Positions 23,776 through 32,691 of a DNA stretch of 64,000 nucleotides are shown piece by piece. Position 1 is the stretch's first letter; each line of letters starts with the position of its first letter. A model generated the notes under the pieces. That model made no database searches, was not told the origin of the DNA, and worked only from the letters and a program-made list of their open reading frames with translations. Origin of the DNA: JBOFIQ01 sp051654905 (GTDB lineage Bacteria; Actinomycetota; Actinomycetes; Propionibacteriales; Propionibacteriaceae); contig JBOFYY010000144.1 in the NCBI GenBank assembly GCA_051654905.1, positions 1-64,000 of the forward strand, read 5' to 3'. Position numbers and translations under genes: made by a program.

Positions 23776-26483
23776 GCCGCCGGCTACTCCTGATTGATGG
23801 GCACTCAGTTGCCTATCGGGCTTTCTTCGGGCTTCCTCCGGAAAACTTTTCTGCAAATGGTCAGTACACCAATGCGGTGTACGGATTTACCTCAATGCTG
23901 ATTAATTTGTTGCGTGAGGAGAGTCCTACCCACGTAGGCGTGGCCTTTGATGTGAGTCGTCATACCTTCCGAACTGATGAATATCCAGAATATAAAGCGA
24001 CGCGTTCAGCTAGCCCAGCTGAGTTCAAAGGACAGATAGCGTTAATCAAGAAAGTTCTGGATGCTTTACGCATCACTCATGTGGAACTTCCTGGATTTGA
24101 AGCAGACGATATTGTGGGAACGCTATCGGCAAAAGCTCTCGCTGAGGGATACGAAGAAATCCTTATTTGTAGCGGTGACCGAGATTCTTTGCAATTTGTG
24201 GACGATAAAGTGACGCTTCTTTACCCCAAGAAAGGGGTATCTGAGTTAGCGAGAATGACTCCGGCAGCTGTTGAAGAAAAATATGCAGTGTCTCCGCAGC
24301 GCTATCCAGAATTAGCTGCTTTAGTTGGTGAAACTAGCGATAATCTGCCTGGAGTCCCAGGAGTAGGTCCAAAAACAGCTGCTAAGTGGCTTGCTTCCTA
24401 TGATGGATTGGAAAATCTTTTAGCGCGAGCTGATGAAGTTCCTGGAAAAGCTGGTGAATCGTTGCGACAGCACCTAGAAGATGTGCAACGAAATCGACGG
24501 TTGAACGCGTTGCTACGAAACCTTGAGCTACCAGTGCTAGTGACTCAATTAGAGCGTCAATCATGGGATCAAGAAGCAGTTGCAGAAGTTTTTGGTGAAC
24601 TAGAGTTCAAAACACTTCATAAACGCCTAATGGAAACTCTTCCGCTTACAGAAGATCTGATAGCGGCACCCGAAATGGCAAGTTTCACATGTGAGACAAC
24701 AGTATTAAAGGCAGATGAACTTACTGTTTGGTTAGCTACTCAAACAAAATCACAGCCGGTAGGTTTTGTGATTAAGGGAACTTGGTCGCAAGGACAAGTA
24801 ACATTCCAGGGTATTGCTTTAGCAGGATCTACTGGTCAAGCAGCTTGGCTTTCTAGTAGTAATTTGTCTAGCAGCGATACAGCGGAACTAGCGACATGGC
24901 TAACTGACGAACAAATAAGCAAAGTTATGCATGATGCTAAAGGGCAGTTGCATATTGCTAGGCATTGTGGCTGGAATGTGCGCGGAATGAGTTGTGACAC
25001 TCAGTTAGCGGCTTATTTACTTCGCCCTGATCAGCGTTCTTATAATCTGGGTGATTTAGTTCTGAGATATCTCAATCAGGAACTTCAGCTAACGCCTGCT
25101 GATAATACGGAAAAAGCTGAGATACAAGAAGCATTTGATTTCGCAGATCCAGATACGTCAGAAGATGATGCTGACGCTACAGCTGCGATGATTGAGGCTG
25201 CTGCGATAGCTCAGCTAGCAACTGCTTTGGAAAACGAATTAGCAAATACAGAGCAGTTGTCGTTATTACAAGATGTAGAGCTACCCCTACAAAATGTTCT
25301 TGCTCGTATGGAATCGGTGGGAATTGCTATCGATCAAGAGTTCCTGACGCAATTGCGAAACGAATTTGATATTGAAGTGACTAATGCTGCAGATGCAGCT
25401 TATGCAGCTATTGGTAAAAAAATTAACTTAAGTTCGCCAAAACAACTCCAAGTTGTACTTTTTGATGAATTAGGTCTTCCTAAGACTCGCAAAACAGCAT
25501 CTGGCGGTTACACCACAGATGCGGAGGCATTGGCATGGCTTTTTGAGCAGTCGTCGCACACTTTTGTGAAACATGTCTTGGAGCATCGTGACTGGATTAA
25601 GTTGCGCCAGACTGTTGACGGATTATTGGCTGCGGTTGGTGTCGATGGCAGGATCCATACCACGTACTTGCAGACGGTAGCTGGTACTGGAAGATTGAGT
25701 TCTACCGAGCCAAATCTGCAAAATATTCCAATCCGTACCGAGGCCGGTCGTCGAATCAGGCAAGCATTTGTGGTGGGGGATAACTATAAGACACTATTGA
25801 CTGCTGACTATTCGCAAATCGAAATGCGGATTATGGCTGCTCAATCTGGCGATCGAGAACTAATCGAAGCCTTTTTGTCTGGACGAGATTTCCACACGGA
25901 GACGGCGGCGAGAGTTTTTTCCGTAGCTTTAGATGCGGTAACCCCAGAAATGCGTGCTCGGATTAAGGCAATGAACTACGGGCTTGCCTACGGATTATCT
26001 CCTTATGGTCTTAGTAATCAATTAGGTATTGAGGTTAGCCAAGCTAAAACCATGATGGAGGAGTATTTTGCTTCTTTTGGTGGCGCAAAGCGTTATCTTG
26101 ATGGGTTAGTGGTTAAGGCTCGGGAAACTGGCTACACCACAACTATGCTGGGGCGACGTCGCTATCTGCCAGATCTAACTAGCTCTAACCGGCAACGTAG
26201 AGAAATAGCTGAACGGGCTGCGTTAAATGCTCCTATTCAAGGATCTGCTGCTGACGTGATGAAAGTAGCGATGTTGAAGGTGGATAAAGCTTTACGTTCT
26301 GGTGGATTTATTTCGCGGGTTCTACTGCAAGTACACGATGAATTGGTAGTAGAAGTAGCCGACGGTGAGCAAGATGCGGTTGTAGCCTTGCTTCGTGAGC
26401 AGATGGCAGCTGCTGCACAGTTAGCAGTTCCACTTGATGTGAGTGTGGGCTGTGGACAGAGCTGGTTTGAAGCCGCGCACTAA
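23772..26483 (+). CDS. polA: DNA polymerase I
   Basis: 903 residues. The N-terminal 5'-nuclease domain (about 1-290) has LLLIDGHSVAYRAFFG, the acidic FEADDIVG and the GVPGVGPKTA helix-hairpin-helix. The middle domain occupies the place of a 3'-5' exonuclease but shows no DTET-type metal motif, consistent with loss of proofreading as in other actinobacteria. The polymerase domain has motif A (ADYSQIEMRIMA), motif B (KAMNYGLAYGLS) and motif C (QVHDELV). It functions in Okazaki fragment maturation and excision-repair synthesis. It overlaps pdtaR by GTGA. Confidence 0.97.
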   Translation: MSRRLLLIDGHSVAYRAFFGLPPENFSANGQYTNAVYGFTSMLINLLREESPTHVGVAFDVSRHTFRTDEYPEYKATRSASPAEFKGQIALIKKVLDALRITHVELPGFEADDIVGTLSAKALAEGYEEILICSGDRDSLQFVDDKVTLLYPKKGVSELARMTPAAVEEKYAVSPQRYPELAALVGETSDNLPGVPGVGPKTAAKWLASYDGLENLLARADEVPGKAGESLRQHLEDVQRNRRLNALLRNLELPVLVTQLERQSWDQEAVAEVFGELEFKTLHKRLMETLPLTEDLIAAPEMASFTCETTVLKADELTVWLATQTKSQPVGFVIKGTWSQGQVTFQGIALAGSTGQAAWLSSSNLSSSDTAELATWLTDEQISKVMHDAKGQLHIARHCGWNVRGMSCDTQLAAYLLRPDQRSYNLGDLVLRYLNQELQLTPADNTEKAEIQEAFDFADPDTSEDDADATAAMIEAAAIAQLATALENELANTEQLSLLQDVELPLQNVLARMESVGIAIDQEFLTQLRNEFDIEVTNAADAAYAAIGKKINLSSPKQLQVVLFDELGLPKTRKTASGGYTTDAEALAWLFEQSSHTFVKHVLEHRDWIKLRQTVDGLLAAVGVDGRIHTTYLQTVAGTGRLSSTEPNLQNIPIRTEAGRRIRQAFVVGDNYKTLLTADYSQIEMRIMAAQSGDRELIEAFLSGRDFHTETAARVFSVALDAVTPEMRARIKAMNYGLAYGLSPYGLSNQLGIEVSQAKTMMEEYFASFGGAKRYLDGLVVKARETGYTTTMLGRRRYLPDLTSSNRQRREIAERAALNAPIQGSAADVMKVAMLKVDKALRSGGFISRVLLQVHDELVVEVADGEQDAVVALLREQMAAAAQLAVPLDVSVGCGQSWFEAAH

Positions 26484-26496
26484 TTAAAAGTAAAAC

Positions 26497-26548
26497 GATA
26501 GAGAGTGGCGGTTCTTTTAAATAAGGAAGAAAACCGCCACTCTCTATC
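26497..26548. terminator. Bidirectional terminator between polA and the sortase gene
   Basis: A perfect 17-bp stem (GATAGAGAGTGGCGGTT, 26497-26513, with its complement at 26532-26548) surrounds an A/T-rich loop and lies between convergent genes. A/T tracts flank both sides. Confidence 0.85.
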
Positions 26549-26564
26549 ATTAAAAGTGATTTAG

Positions 26565-27233
26565 TTAGCCGACTAAATCACCGAAGAAGATATATCGGGA
26601 ATCCCAGTCTTGAATAGCTGAGTTATAATCCCAACAGATCATGATGGTGAGTTTGGCTGGTCCTTCTGGGTTTAACCAGATATTGGAACTGCTGTCGTAA
26701 GTGGCTACCGAAATTTTTTGTTTATCGGTATATCGGTAACAAACTGTGGTTTTGCCATCAGAAAGTTGGATGATATCTCCGGACTGGAGTCCTTTTTCCT
26801 TATCGGCTAGTACATTGCCAAGCGCGATATCACCATTCCATGTGTGAACAGTAGTAATTACATGTCCCTTTGTCGATCCGGGTTTAGGTGATTCATCCCA
26901 GAATGCAACTGTGAAGCGTTGATCTTTTGGTGGTGAACCTACCGCTCCGTCGGCTTCTCTGCCAACGGTTATAACTGGTTCAGATATTCCTCGTTGAGGA
27001 ATGCTGAAACGAGTTGGGATGATCTCAGTTCCAGGTTTAGCGCAAGAAGTAAGTAAGTTGTTGCTAGCAGATAGCGAGGTGATCGGTGCAGCAGCGGTGA
27101 GGGTAGGAGTAGGTTCCACGGCCGTAGTTTCTTGTTTTTTGGTGTGCTTAGAAAGCCATACCCCAAAACCTAGAAGTAAGCAGAGCAGACAGATGGCGAT
27201 GGCAAGAATAAATTGACGAGTGGATTTCTTCAC
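26565..27233 (-). CDS. Stand-alone sortase (class F-like)
   Basis: 222 residues. An N-terminal membrane anchor (about residues 8-28) and a Thr/Pro-rich spacer precede the sortase fold (about 70-222). The catalytic triad is visible: His130 in ITTVHTW, Cys200 in TIMICWDYN and Arg213 in DSRYIFFG. This arrangement matches actinobacterial class F (class E/F) sortases, which attach proteins to the cell wall or have unknown substrates. No LPxTG-type substrate or pilin gene is near, so it is probably a housekeeping or orphan enzyme. It is a single-gene unit convergent with polA. Confidence 0.85.
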   Translation of the reverse strand: MKKSTRQFILAIAICLLCLLLGFGVWLSKHTKKQETTAVEPTPTLTAAAPITSLSASNNLLTSCAKPGTEIIPTRFSIPQRGISEPVITVGREADGAVGSPPKDQRFTVAFWDESPKPGSTKGHVITTVHTWNGDIALGNVLADKEKGLQSGDIIQLSDGKTTVCYRYTDKQKISVATYDSSSNIWLNPEGPAKLTIMICWDYNSAIQDWDSRYIFFGDLVG

Positions 27234-27449
27234 AGATGAAAGAATACTCGAGGAATAAGTATGATCTGTAGAAAGAACTCAGATTGACCATTCCGCTATA
27301 TCGCAGGTAGGGTTAAGGAGCGTTGTAATCCGTGTGGCTCCGGACGGAGTGGGTCACAATTCGCAGGTTCTGACGGTGTTCGATAACTCTTGACGCTCTT
27401 GCGACAGTTGCAGCGTCACTTCAATACCATTTAATCGGAGCTCTCCTAC

Positions 27450-28907
27450 ATGACCTCCTCTTTTGAGGCCGCACCTCAGGTCGCTATTAACGACCTCGGA
27501 TCGCCTGAAGCCTTCATGGCTGCGATCGACGAAACGATCAAGTACTTCAACGATGGCGATATCGTCACCGGCACCGTGGTCAAGGTTGACCGAGATGAGG
27601 TTCTCCTCGACATCGGTTACAAGACTGAAGGTGTTATTCCTTCCAAGGAACTCTCCATCAAGCATGACGTAGACCCATTCGATGTGGTTTCCGTTGGCGA
27701 CGAGATTGAGGCTCTTGTCCAGCAGAAAGAGGACAAAGAAGGCCGTCTAATCCTGTCCAAGAAGCGTGCTCAGTACGAGCGTGCTTGGGGCACCATTGAG
27801 AAGATCAAGGAAGAAGATGGCGTTGTCACCGGTAAGGTGATTGAGGTCGTCAAAGGTGGTCTCATCGTCGACATCGGTCTACGTGGCTTCCTTCCTGCTT
27901 CTCTGGTTGAGATGCGTCGCGTTCGCGACCTGCAGCCTTACGTAGGTGCAGAGCTCGAAGCTAAGATCATCGAACTTGATAAGAATCGCAATAACGTGGT
28001 TCTATCCCGTCGTTCTTGGCTTGAGCAGACTCAGTCTGAAGTTCGCCAGACATTCCTCACCCAGCTTGCTCCTGGACAGATCCGTAAGGGTGTCGTCTCC
28101 AGCATCGTTAACTTCGGCGCCTTCGTCGATCTTGGCGGCGTAGACGGTCTCGTTCACGTTTCTGAGCTTTCTTGGAAGCACATCGATCACCCATCTGAGG
28201 TTGTCGAGGTTGGTCAGGAGGTTACCGTCGAGGTTCTTTCGATCGAGCTGGATCGTGAGCGCGTTTCCTTGTCCCTCAAGGCAACTCAAGAGGATCCGTG
28301 GCAGACCTTCGCTCGTACCCACCAGATCGGTCAGATCGTTCCTGGTAAGGTCACTAAGCTGGTTCCCTTCGGTGCATTCGTGCGCGTTGAAGAGGGCATC
28401 GAGGGTTTGGTTCACGTATCCGAACTCGCCGAGCGTCATGTCGAGATCCCAGAGCAGGTTGTTGCTGTCAACGACGATGCTATGGTCAAGATCATCGATA
28501 TCGACCTAGAGCGTCGTCGCATCTCGTTGTCCCTCAAGCAGGCCAACGAAGGTGTCGATATTGCTGCCGATGATTTCGATCCGTCGCTATACGGTATGAC
28601 CGCCAGCTACGACGAGCAGGGTAACTACATTTACCCTGAAGGATTCGATCCAGAAACCAACGACTGGAAGCCTGGCTACGAAGAGCAGCAGCGGGCATGG
28701 GAAGCTCAGTACGCTGAGGCCCAGACTCGCTGGGAGCAGCATAAGAAGCAGATCGTAGAGGCCAAAGAGGCTGATGTAGCCGCGGCTGAGCCACAGGCTT
28801 CCTACTCTGCTGGTGGCGAAGAAGTCACAGAAGAGGCTGCCGGCGCACTAGCTTCTGATGAGGCTCTGCAGGCACTTCGTGACAAACTGACTGGTGGCGC
28901 TGAGTAG
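27450..28907 (+). CDS. rpsA: 30S ribosomal protein S1
   Basis: 485 residues with four S1 RNA-binding domains in tandem (approximately residues 35-105, 122-190, 208-277 and 294-363), each with a GxVxxI/V...G.....S pattern, for example GTVVKVDRDEVLLDIGYKTEGVIPSKEL and GVVSSIVNFGAFVDLGGVDGLVHVSEL. A C-terminal acidic and Gln-rich tail follows. S1 helps mRNA bind the 30S subunit. Codon use is that of a very highly expressed gene. The roughly 215-base upstream gap shared with the divergent sortase gene holds the promoters, but I see no convincing hexamer pair. Confidence 0.97.
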   Translation: MTSSFEAAPQVAINDLGSPEAFMAAIDETIKYFNDGDIVTGTVVKVDRDEVLLDIGYKTEGVIPSKELSIKHDVDPFDVVSVGDEIEALVQQKEDKEGRLILSKKRAQYERAWGTIEKIKEEDGVVTGKVIEVVKGGLIVDIGLRGFLPASLVEMRRVRDLQPYVGAELEAKIIELDKNRNNVVLSRRSWLEQTQSEVRQTFLTQLAPGQIRKGVVSSIVNFGAFVDLGGVDGLVHVSELSWKHIDHPSEVVEVGQEVTVEVLSIELDRERVSLSLKATQEDPWQTFARTHQIGQIVPGKVTKLVPFGAFVRVEEGIEGLVHVSELAERHVEIPEQVVAVNDDAMVKIIDIDLERRRISLSLKQANEGVDIAADDFDPSLYGMTASYDEQGNYIYPEGFDPETNDWKPGYEEQQRAWEAQYAEAQTRWEQHKKQIVEAKEADVAAAEPQASYSAGGEEVTEEAAGALASDEALQALRDKLTGGAE

Positions 28908-28931
28908 TACATCCATCGATCATTTGATCCA

Positions 28932-28974
28932 AAAGGTAGGGCTCCGATCATCTGATCGGGGCCCTACCTTTATG
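28932..28974 (+). terminator. Intrinsic terminator after rpsA
   Basis: An 18-bp stem with one mismatch (28932-28949 with 28954-28971, AAAGGTAGGGC... and ...GCCCTACCTTT) has a 4-base loop and ends in a short T tract. Confidence 0.88.
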
Positions 28975-29005
28975 GTTTAGAACCGTTATCGCGAAGTAAT
29001 CATGC

Positions 29006-29011
29006 TAGGTT
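29006..29011 (+). promoter_or_regulatory. Possible -10 element of a leaderless coaE transcript
   Basis: TAGGTT lies 7 bases before the coaE ATG, and there is no ribosome-binding site. The same geometry is seen at uvrB, uvrC, pyk and secG. Confidence 0.3.
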
Positions 29012-29018
29012 TTTTATC

Positions 29019-29645
29019 ATGCTCAGAGTAGGTCTTACCGGTGGCATTGCCTCAGGAAAAACAATTGTTTCAGATGAACTGATGCGCTATGGCGCGATAA
29101 TTATTGATGCTGATGTTTTAGCTCGCGAGGTTGTGGCACCAGGCACTAACGGACTGAGACAAATTGCTGAACATTTTGGTAGCAAAGTACTTACTGCAGA
29201 TGGTTCCCTAGATAGAAGCGCTTTGGCCTCAATTGTCTTTGCTGATGATAAGGCGAGAGCTGAGCTGAACGCTATTGTGCATCCGCTTGTTCGCAAACGT
29301 GCTCAGGAATTGGAAGTACTAGCTTCTGCTGATGCGATAGTTGTACATGTAATTCCACTTTTAGTAGAAACTAGACAAGCAGATCAGTTTGATGTTGTAG
29401 TTGTGGTCGATATTTCTGAAGAAGCCCAGATCTGTCGATTGATGGAGCGTAATAACCTTACCCGAGAGCAAGCGCAGGCTAGAATTGCGGCGCAGGCCAG
29501 TAGAGAAGAGCGGATAGCGGTTGCTGACATTGTTGTGTCGAATCAAGGTAGTAGACGTGAGCTGTTAGTTCAATGCAATAAGTTATGGAAAGAGTTACAG
29601 CTCTGTAAGGGTGATGGAAAATATCATAATATTAGGTTAGGCTAA
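29019..29645 (+). CDS. coaE: Dephospho-CoA kinase
   Basis: 208 residues. CoaE phosphorylates dephospho-CoA, the last step of coenzyme A synthesis. The P-loop GLTGGIASGKT is at the N-terminus, followed by IIDADVLAREVV, the VHPLVRKRAQEL block and the lid-region VIPLLVETRQADQFD, all CoaE-typical. Length is that of a single-domain CoaE, without the DUF/GrpB fusion found in mycobacteria. It follows rpsA, a common actinobacterial arrangement, but a terminator separates them. Its stop codon lies inside a DtxR-type box. Confidence 0.95.
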   Translation: MLRVGLTGGIASGKTIVSDELMRYGAIIIDADVLAREVVAPGTNGLRQIAEHFGSKVLTADGSLDRSALASIVFADDKARAELNAIVHPLVRKRAQELEVLASADAIVVHVIPLLVETRQADQFDVVVVVDISEEAQICRLMERNNLTREQAQARIAAQASREERIAVADIVVSNQGSRRELLVQCNKLWKELQLCKGDGKYHNIRLG

Positions 29646-29650
29646 TCTTA
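29632..29650 (+). promoter_or_regulatory. DtxR/IdeR iron box for the siderophore transporter
   Basis: TTAGGTTAGGCTAATCTTA matches the 19-bp DtxR/IdeR consensus TTAGGTTAGSCTAACCTAA at all but two positions. It covers the end of coaE and ends 29 bases before the transporter's first gene. DtxR or IdeR loaded with ferrous iron would repress the operon. Confidence 0.88.
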
Positions 29651-29679
29651 ATAACTCTATTTGTAAAGGATCTTCACAA

Positions 29680-30690
29680 ATGACATCAAGATATGCCCTA
29701 AAATCTTTTGTGCTCGCGTCAGCTGTGACTCTTTTAGTTGCAGGATGCTCCTCGCCTAAAGCCGTAGAAGAAACAAAGCCGATTACTTCTTCGAATAGTG
29801 CTGCTCCGACTACTGTCACAATTGAAGATAACACTGGCAGTCATACTATTAAGCTTCCAGTAGCTAGCGTTGTTGCGACAGATAATCGTCAGTTTGAAAC
29901 TCTTTCTACTTGGGGGATTAAGTTAGCAGCTGCTCCAGTTCCCTTGATTCCGACAACGCTTTCGTACAAGACAGACAAAACTATTGTGGATCTTGGAAGC
30001 CATCGTGAGCCTAAGCTAGAGGCTATCGTTGCTGCTAATCCAACGATAATTATCAGTGGTCAGCGATTCACTCAGCATGAAAAGAAAATCTCTGAACTGG
30101 TTCCTAGTGCTGCTATCATCAATTTTGATCCGCGAGAAGGGCAGCTCTTAGACGCAGAACTAAAGCGTGGTACTACTGCAATGGGAGAGCTTTTCGGCAA
30201 GCAGTCTGAAGCCAAGAAACTAAATGACGATCTTGATACAGCTATTAATAGAGCTAAAACTGCTTACAATAAAAATGACAAGGTACTGGCAGTAAATGTT
30301 TCAGGTGGCAAGATCGGAAATGTAGCTCCTAAAGTTGGACGTACTTTAGGACCTCTTTATGAGATTTTGGGATTGACTCCAGCTATCGAAGTAACTGGCT
30401 CAACAAATGATCACCAAGGTGATGAGATCTCAGTTGAAGCTATCGTACAAGCCAACCCCGAGTGGATACTTGTCATGGATCGTGACGCAGCTATTACCTC
30501 TCAAGGAGCTACGGTTAAGCCAGCTAAAGAAGTTATTCAAGAGTCTGAAGTACTGAAGAATATCCCGGCTGTTCAAAAGGGACAGGTTATTTATATGCCA
30601 GCTGATACTTACCTTAATGAAGGTATTCAAACCTACACCGAATATCTGAGTGCTGTTGCTGATGCTTTTGAGAAAGCTAAGAAGAAGTAG
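29680..30690 (+). CDS. Siderophore-binding lipoprotein of an iron ABC importer
   Basis: 336 residues. A signal peptide ending in the lipobox LVAGC (lipidated Cys23) is followed by a Ser/Thr/Glu linker and a helical-backbone periplasmic-binding fold (FepB/CeuE/YclQ type): DNRQFETLSTWGIKLAAAPVPL, DLGSHREPKLEAIVAANPTIII and a C-terminal VQKGQVIYMPADTYLNEGIQTYTEYL. Such proteins capture ferric siderophores, often catecholates such as petrobactin or enterobactin. The ligand cannot be fixed from sequence. It is the first gene of a four-gene operon behind an iron box, with AAAGGATC upstream. Confidence 0.92.
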   Translation: MTSRYALKSFVLASAVTLLVAGCSSPKAVEETKPITSSNSAAPTTVTIEDNTGSHTIKLPVASVVATDNRQFETLSTWGIKLAAAPVPLIPTTLSYKTDKTIVDLGSHREPKLEAIVAANPTIIISGQRFTQHEKKISELVPSAAIINFDPREGQLLDAELKRGTTAMGELFGKQSEAKKLNDDLDTAINRAKTAYNKNDKVLAVNVSGGKIGNVAPKVGRTLGPLYEILGLTPAIEVTGSTNDHQGDEISVEAIVQANPEWILVMDRDAAITSQGATVKPAKEVIQESEVLKNIPAVQKGQVIYMPADTYLNEGIQTYTEYLSAVADAFEKAKKK

Positions 30691-30695
30691 TTTTT

Positions 30696-31700
30696 GTGAC
30701 GTTACTAGCGCGTTCGCAGGTGGAGTCGCCTAAAAAAGGTGGCTCCACCTCTGGTTTCTGGTCAAAAATATCCCTATGCCTTGCCATAGTTGTAGTTCTT
30801 TTGCTATTGGTTCTTTCGCTGTTTACAGGCGTTTACGATGTTACTGGTGGACAGCAGGGTCATGAAATGTTAGCGATTACTCGTATACCTCGTACTGCGG
30901 CTTTACTTTTGTCAGGTGCTGCTATGGCCATGTCAGGTCTAGTTATGCAGCTGTTAACCCAAAATCGCTTTGTGGAACCGACAACTACAGGTACTACAGA
31001 CTGGGCAAGTTTGGGATTATTGTTGGTCATGATTTTTTGGCCAGAAGCTAGTTTAATGGCTCGTATGGTTGGAGCTATTGCAGCTTCATTTATAGGAACT
31101 ATTATCTTCTTTGCTTTTTTGCGAAGAGTATCTTTAAGATCATCGCTTATCGTGCCCATTGTAGGCATCATGTTGGGTTCAGTGGTAGGTGCTCTGACTA
31201 CATTTTTAGCAGCACGAACTAATCTATTACAAAACTTAGGCATGTGGTTTGCCGGTAGTTTTACCTCAGTATTGAGAGGAAGATACGAAATATTATGGCT
31301 AGTGCTTTTGGTGGTACTAGCAGTTTTTATTGCCGCAGATCTCTTTACTGTAGCGGGACTAGGCGAAGAGATTGCAACCAATGTTGGTTTAGATTACAAC
31401 AAGATGATATTTATCGGTACCGGTTTGATAGCTATTGCTACCGGAGTTGTTACCGTTGTGGTAGGAAATCTTCCTTTTATTGGTTTAATTGTTCCTAATG
31501 TTATATCAATGGTTCGAGGAGATAACCTACGAGAAAATCTTCCATGGGTATGCCTATTGGGAATAGCCTTGGTTACGATATGTGATCTTATTGGCAGAAC
31601 TATTATTATGCCTTTTGAGGTTCCTGTGTCATTGGTGTTGGGAGTAGCTGGATCTATCGTTTTCCTGCTTATGCTGCTGAGGCAACGTCGGTATGGCTAA
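30696..31700 (+). CDS. FecCD-family iron-siderophore permease (first)
   Basis: 334 residues with eight to nine membrane segments. It contains FecCD motifs such as RIPRTAALLLSGAAMAMSGLVMQLLTQNRFVEPTTTGTTDWASLG, the GxxxG-rich core, and NLPFIGLIVPNVISMVRGDNLR near the ATPase-contact loop. It resembles the CeuB/FatD/YclN side of the heterodimeric channel. It begins 5 bases after the binding protein at a GTG and overlaps the second permease by 8 bases. Confidence 0.92.
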   Translation: MTLLARSQVESPKKGGSTSGFWSKISLCLAIVVVLLLLVLSLFTGVYDVTGGQQGHEMLAITRIPRTAALLLSGAAMAMSGLVMQLLTQNRFVEPTTTGTTDWASLGLLLVMIFWPEASLMARMVGAIAASFIGTIIFFAFLRRVSLRSSLIVPIVGIMLGSVVGALTTFLAARTNLLQNLGMWFAGSFTSVLRGRYEILWLVLLVVLAVFIAADLFTVAGLGEEIATNVGLDYNKMIFIGTGLIAIATGVVTVVVGNLPFIGLIVPNVISMVRGDNLRENLPWVCLLGIALVTICDLIGRTIIMPFEVPVSLVLGVAGSIVFLLMLLRQRRYG

Positions 31701-32691
31701 GACGATCTTTGTGACAACATATGCTCGGCGACGCTATCTATTGCTAATGGTTGGGTTAGCAGCACTAGCTACCTTTTTTGCTGTAGGTCTTTTGGTATGG
31801 AAAATCCCAGTTCCGATGAGCCATCCAGGGTTTTGGCGTATCGTGACGCTTCGGCAAAGTCAGGTTCTCACAATTGCGGTAGTAGCATTATGCCAGGCAT
31901 TGGCGACGGTAAGTTTTCAGACTGTGACTAATAATCGTCTTATTACCCCTTCAGTTATGGGGTTCGAAGCTCTCTATGTTTCGATCCAGACAACGGCTGT
32001 TTACTTACTTGGGGCAGCTGGCGTTATAGCATTACAGGGAGTGCCGCAGTTTTTATTGCAAATAGTCATTATGGTGATTTTTTCGGTATCGCTATATAGC
32101 TGGTTGCTTTCAGGCAAACTAGGCAATCTTCATATCATGCTGCTAGCAGGTATTGTTATTGGCGGGGGTATGAAATCGGTAGCTTCTTTCATGCAGAGGC
32201 TGCTTAGCCCTAGCGAATTTGATGTACTGTCGGCGCGACTTTTTGGTAATATATCAAATGCTCAAACGGAATATTTACCGATAGCTATTCCACTTAGCTT
32301 GGTAGGGGCAATAACGCTATATTTATACTCTCAAAAGCTAAATGTTATGAGCTTAGGGCGGGATATTTCTCTTAACTTAGGGCTAAAATACCAGCGAGAA
32401 ATGCTGGTGGTTCTGGGTTTGGTATCTATTCTGATGTCGCTATCTACAGCATTGGTAGGACCTATGACATTTCTAGGTTTTTTAATAGCAACTTTGGCTT
32501 ATCAAATAGCTGATACCTTTGATCATAGATATCTTTTCCCAGCGGCATGTTTAACAGCTTTTGTGGTATTGGCAGGATCTTATTTTGTGATGGGAAATAT
32601 TTTCTATGCTGAAGGGTCTGTGTCGATCATAATTGAATTGGTTGGTGGAAGCGCTTTCCTTATTCATATTCTCAGGAAGGGGCGGTTATGA
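31693..32691 (+). CDS. FecCD-family iron-siderophore permease (second)
   Basis: 332 residues with multiple membrane segments. It matches the CeuC/FatC/YclO class: RIVTLRQSQVLTIAVVALCQALATVSFQTVTNNRLITPSVMGFEALYVSIQT, then GLKYQREMLVVLGLVSILMSLSTALVGPMTFLGFLIATLAYQ. It forms the transmembrane channel together with the preceding permease. The start overlaps the first permease and the stop overlaps the ATPase gene by ATGA, so all three are translationally coupled. Confidence 0.92.
   Translation: MAKTIFVTTYARRRYLLLMVGLAALATFFAVGLLVWKIPVPMSHPGFWRIVTLRQSQVLTIAVVALCQALATVSFQTVTNNRLITPSVMGFEALYVSIQTTAVYLLGAAGVIALQGVPQFLLQIVIMVIFSVSLYSWLLSGKLGNLHIMLLAGIVIGGGMKSVASFMQRLLSPSEFDVLSARLFGNISNAQTEYLPIAIPLSLVGAITLYLYSQKLNVMSLGRDISLNLGLKYQREMLVVLGLVSILMSLSTALVGPMTFLGFLIATLAYQIADTFDHRYLFPAACLTAFVVLAGSYFVMGNIFYAEGSVSIIIELVGGSAFLIHILRKGRL

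Noticed and set aside
23772..26483. Damaged proofreading domain in PolA as a sign of pseudogenisation
   Set aside because: Absence of the 3'-5' exonuclease motifs is common in actinobacterial Pol I; nuclease and polymerase motifs are intact.
27234..27449. A structured regulatory RNA in the rpsA leader
   Set aside because: Only short GC-rich pairings are seen; no known motif or strong long stem is recognisable.
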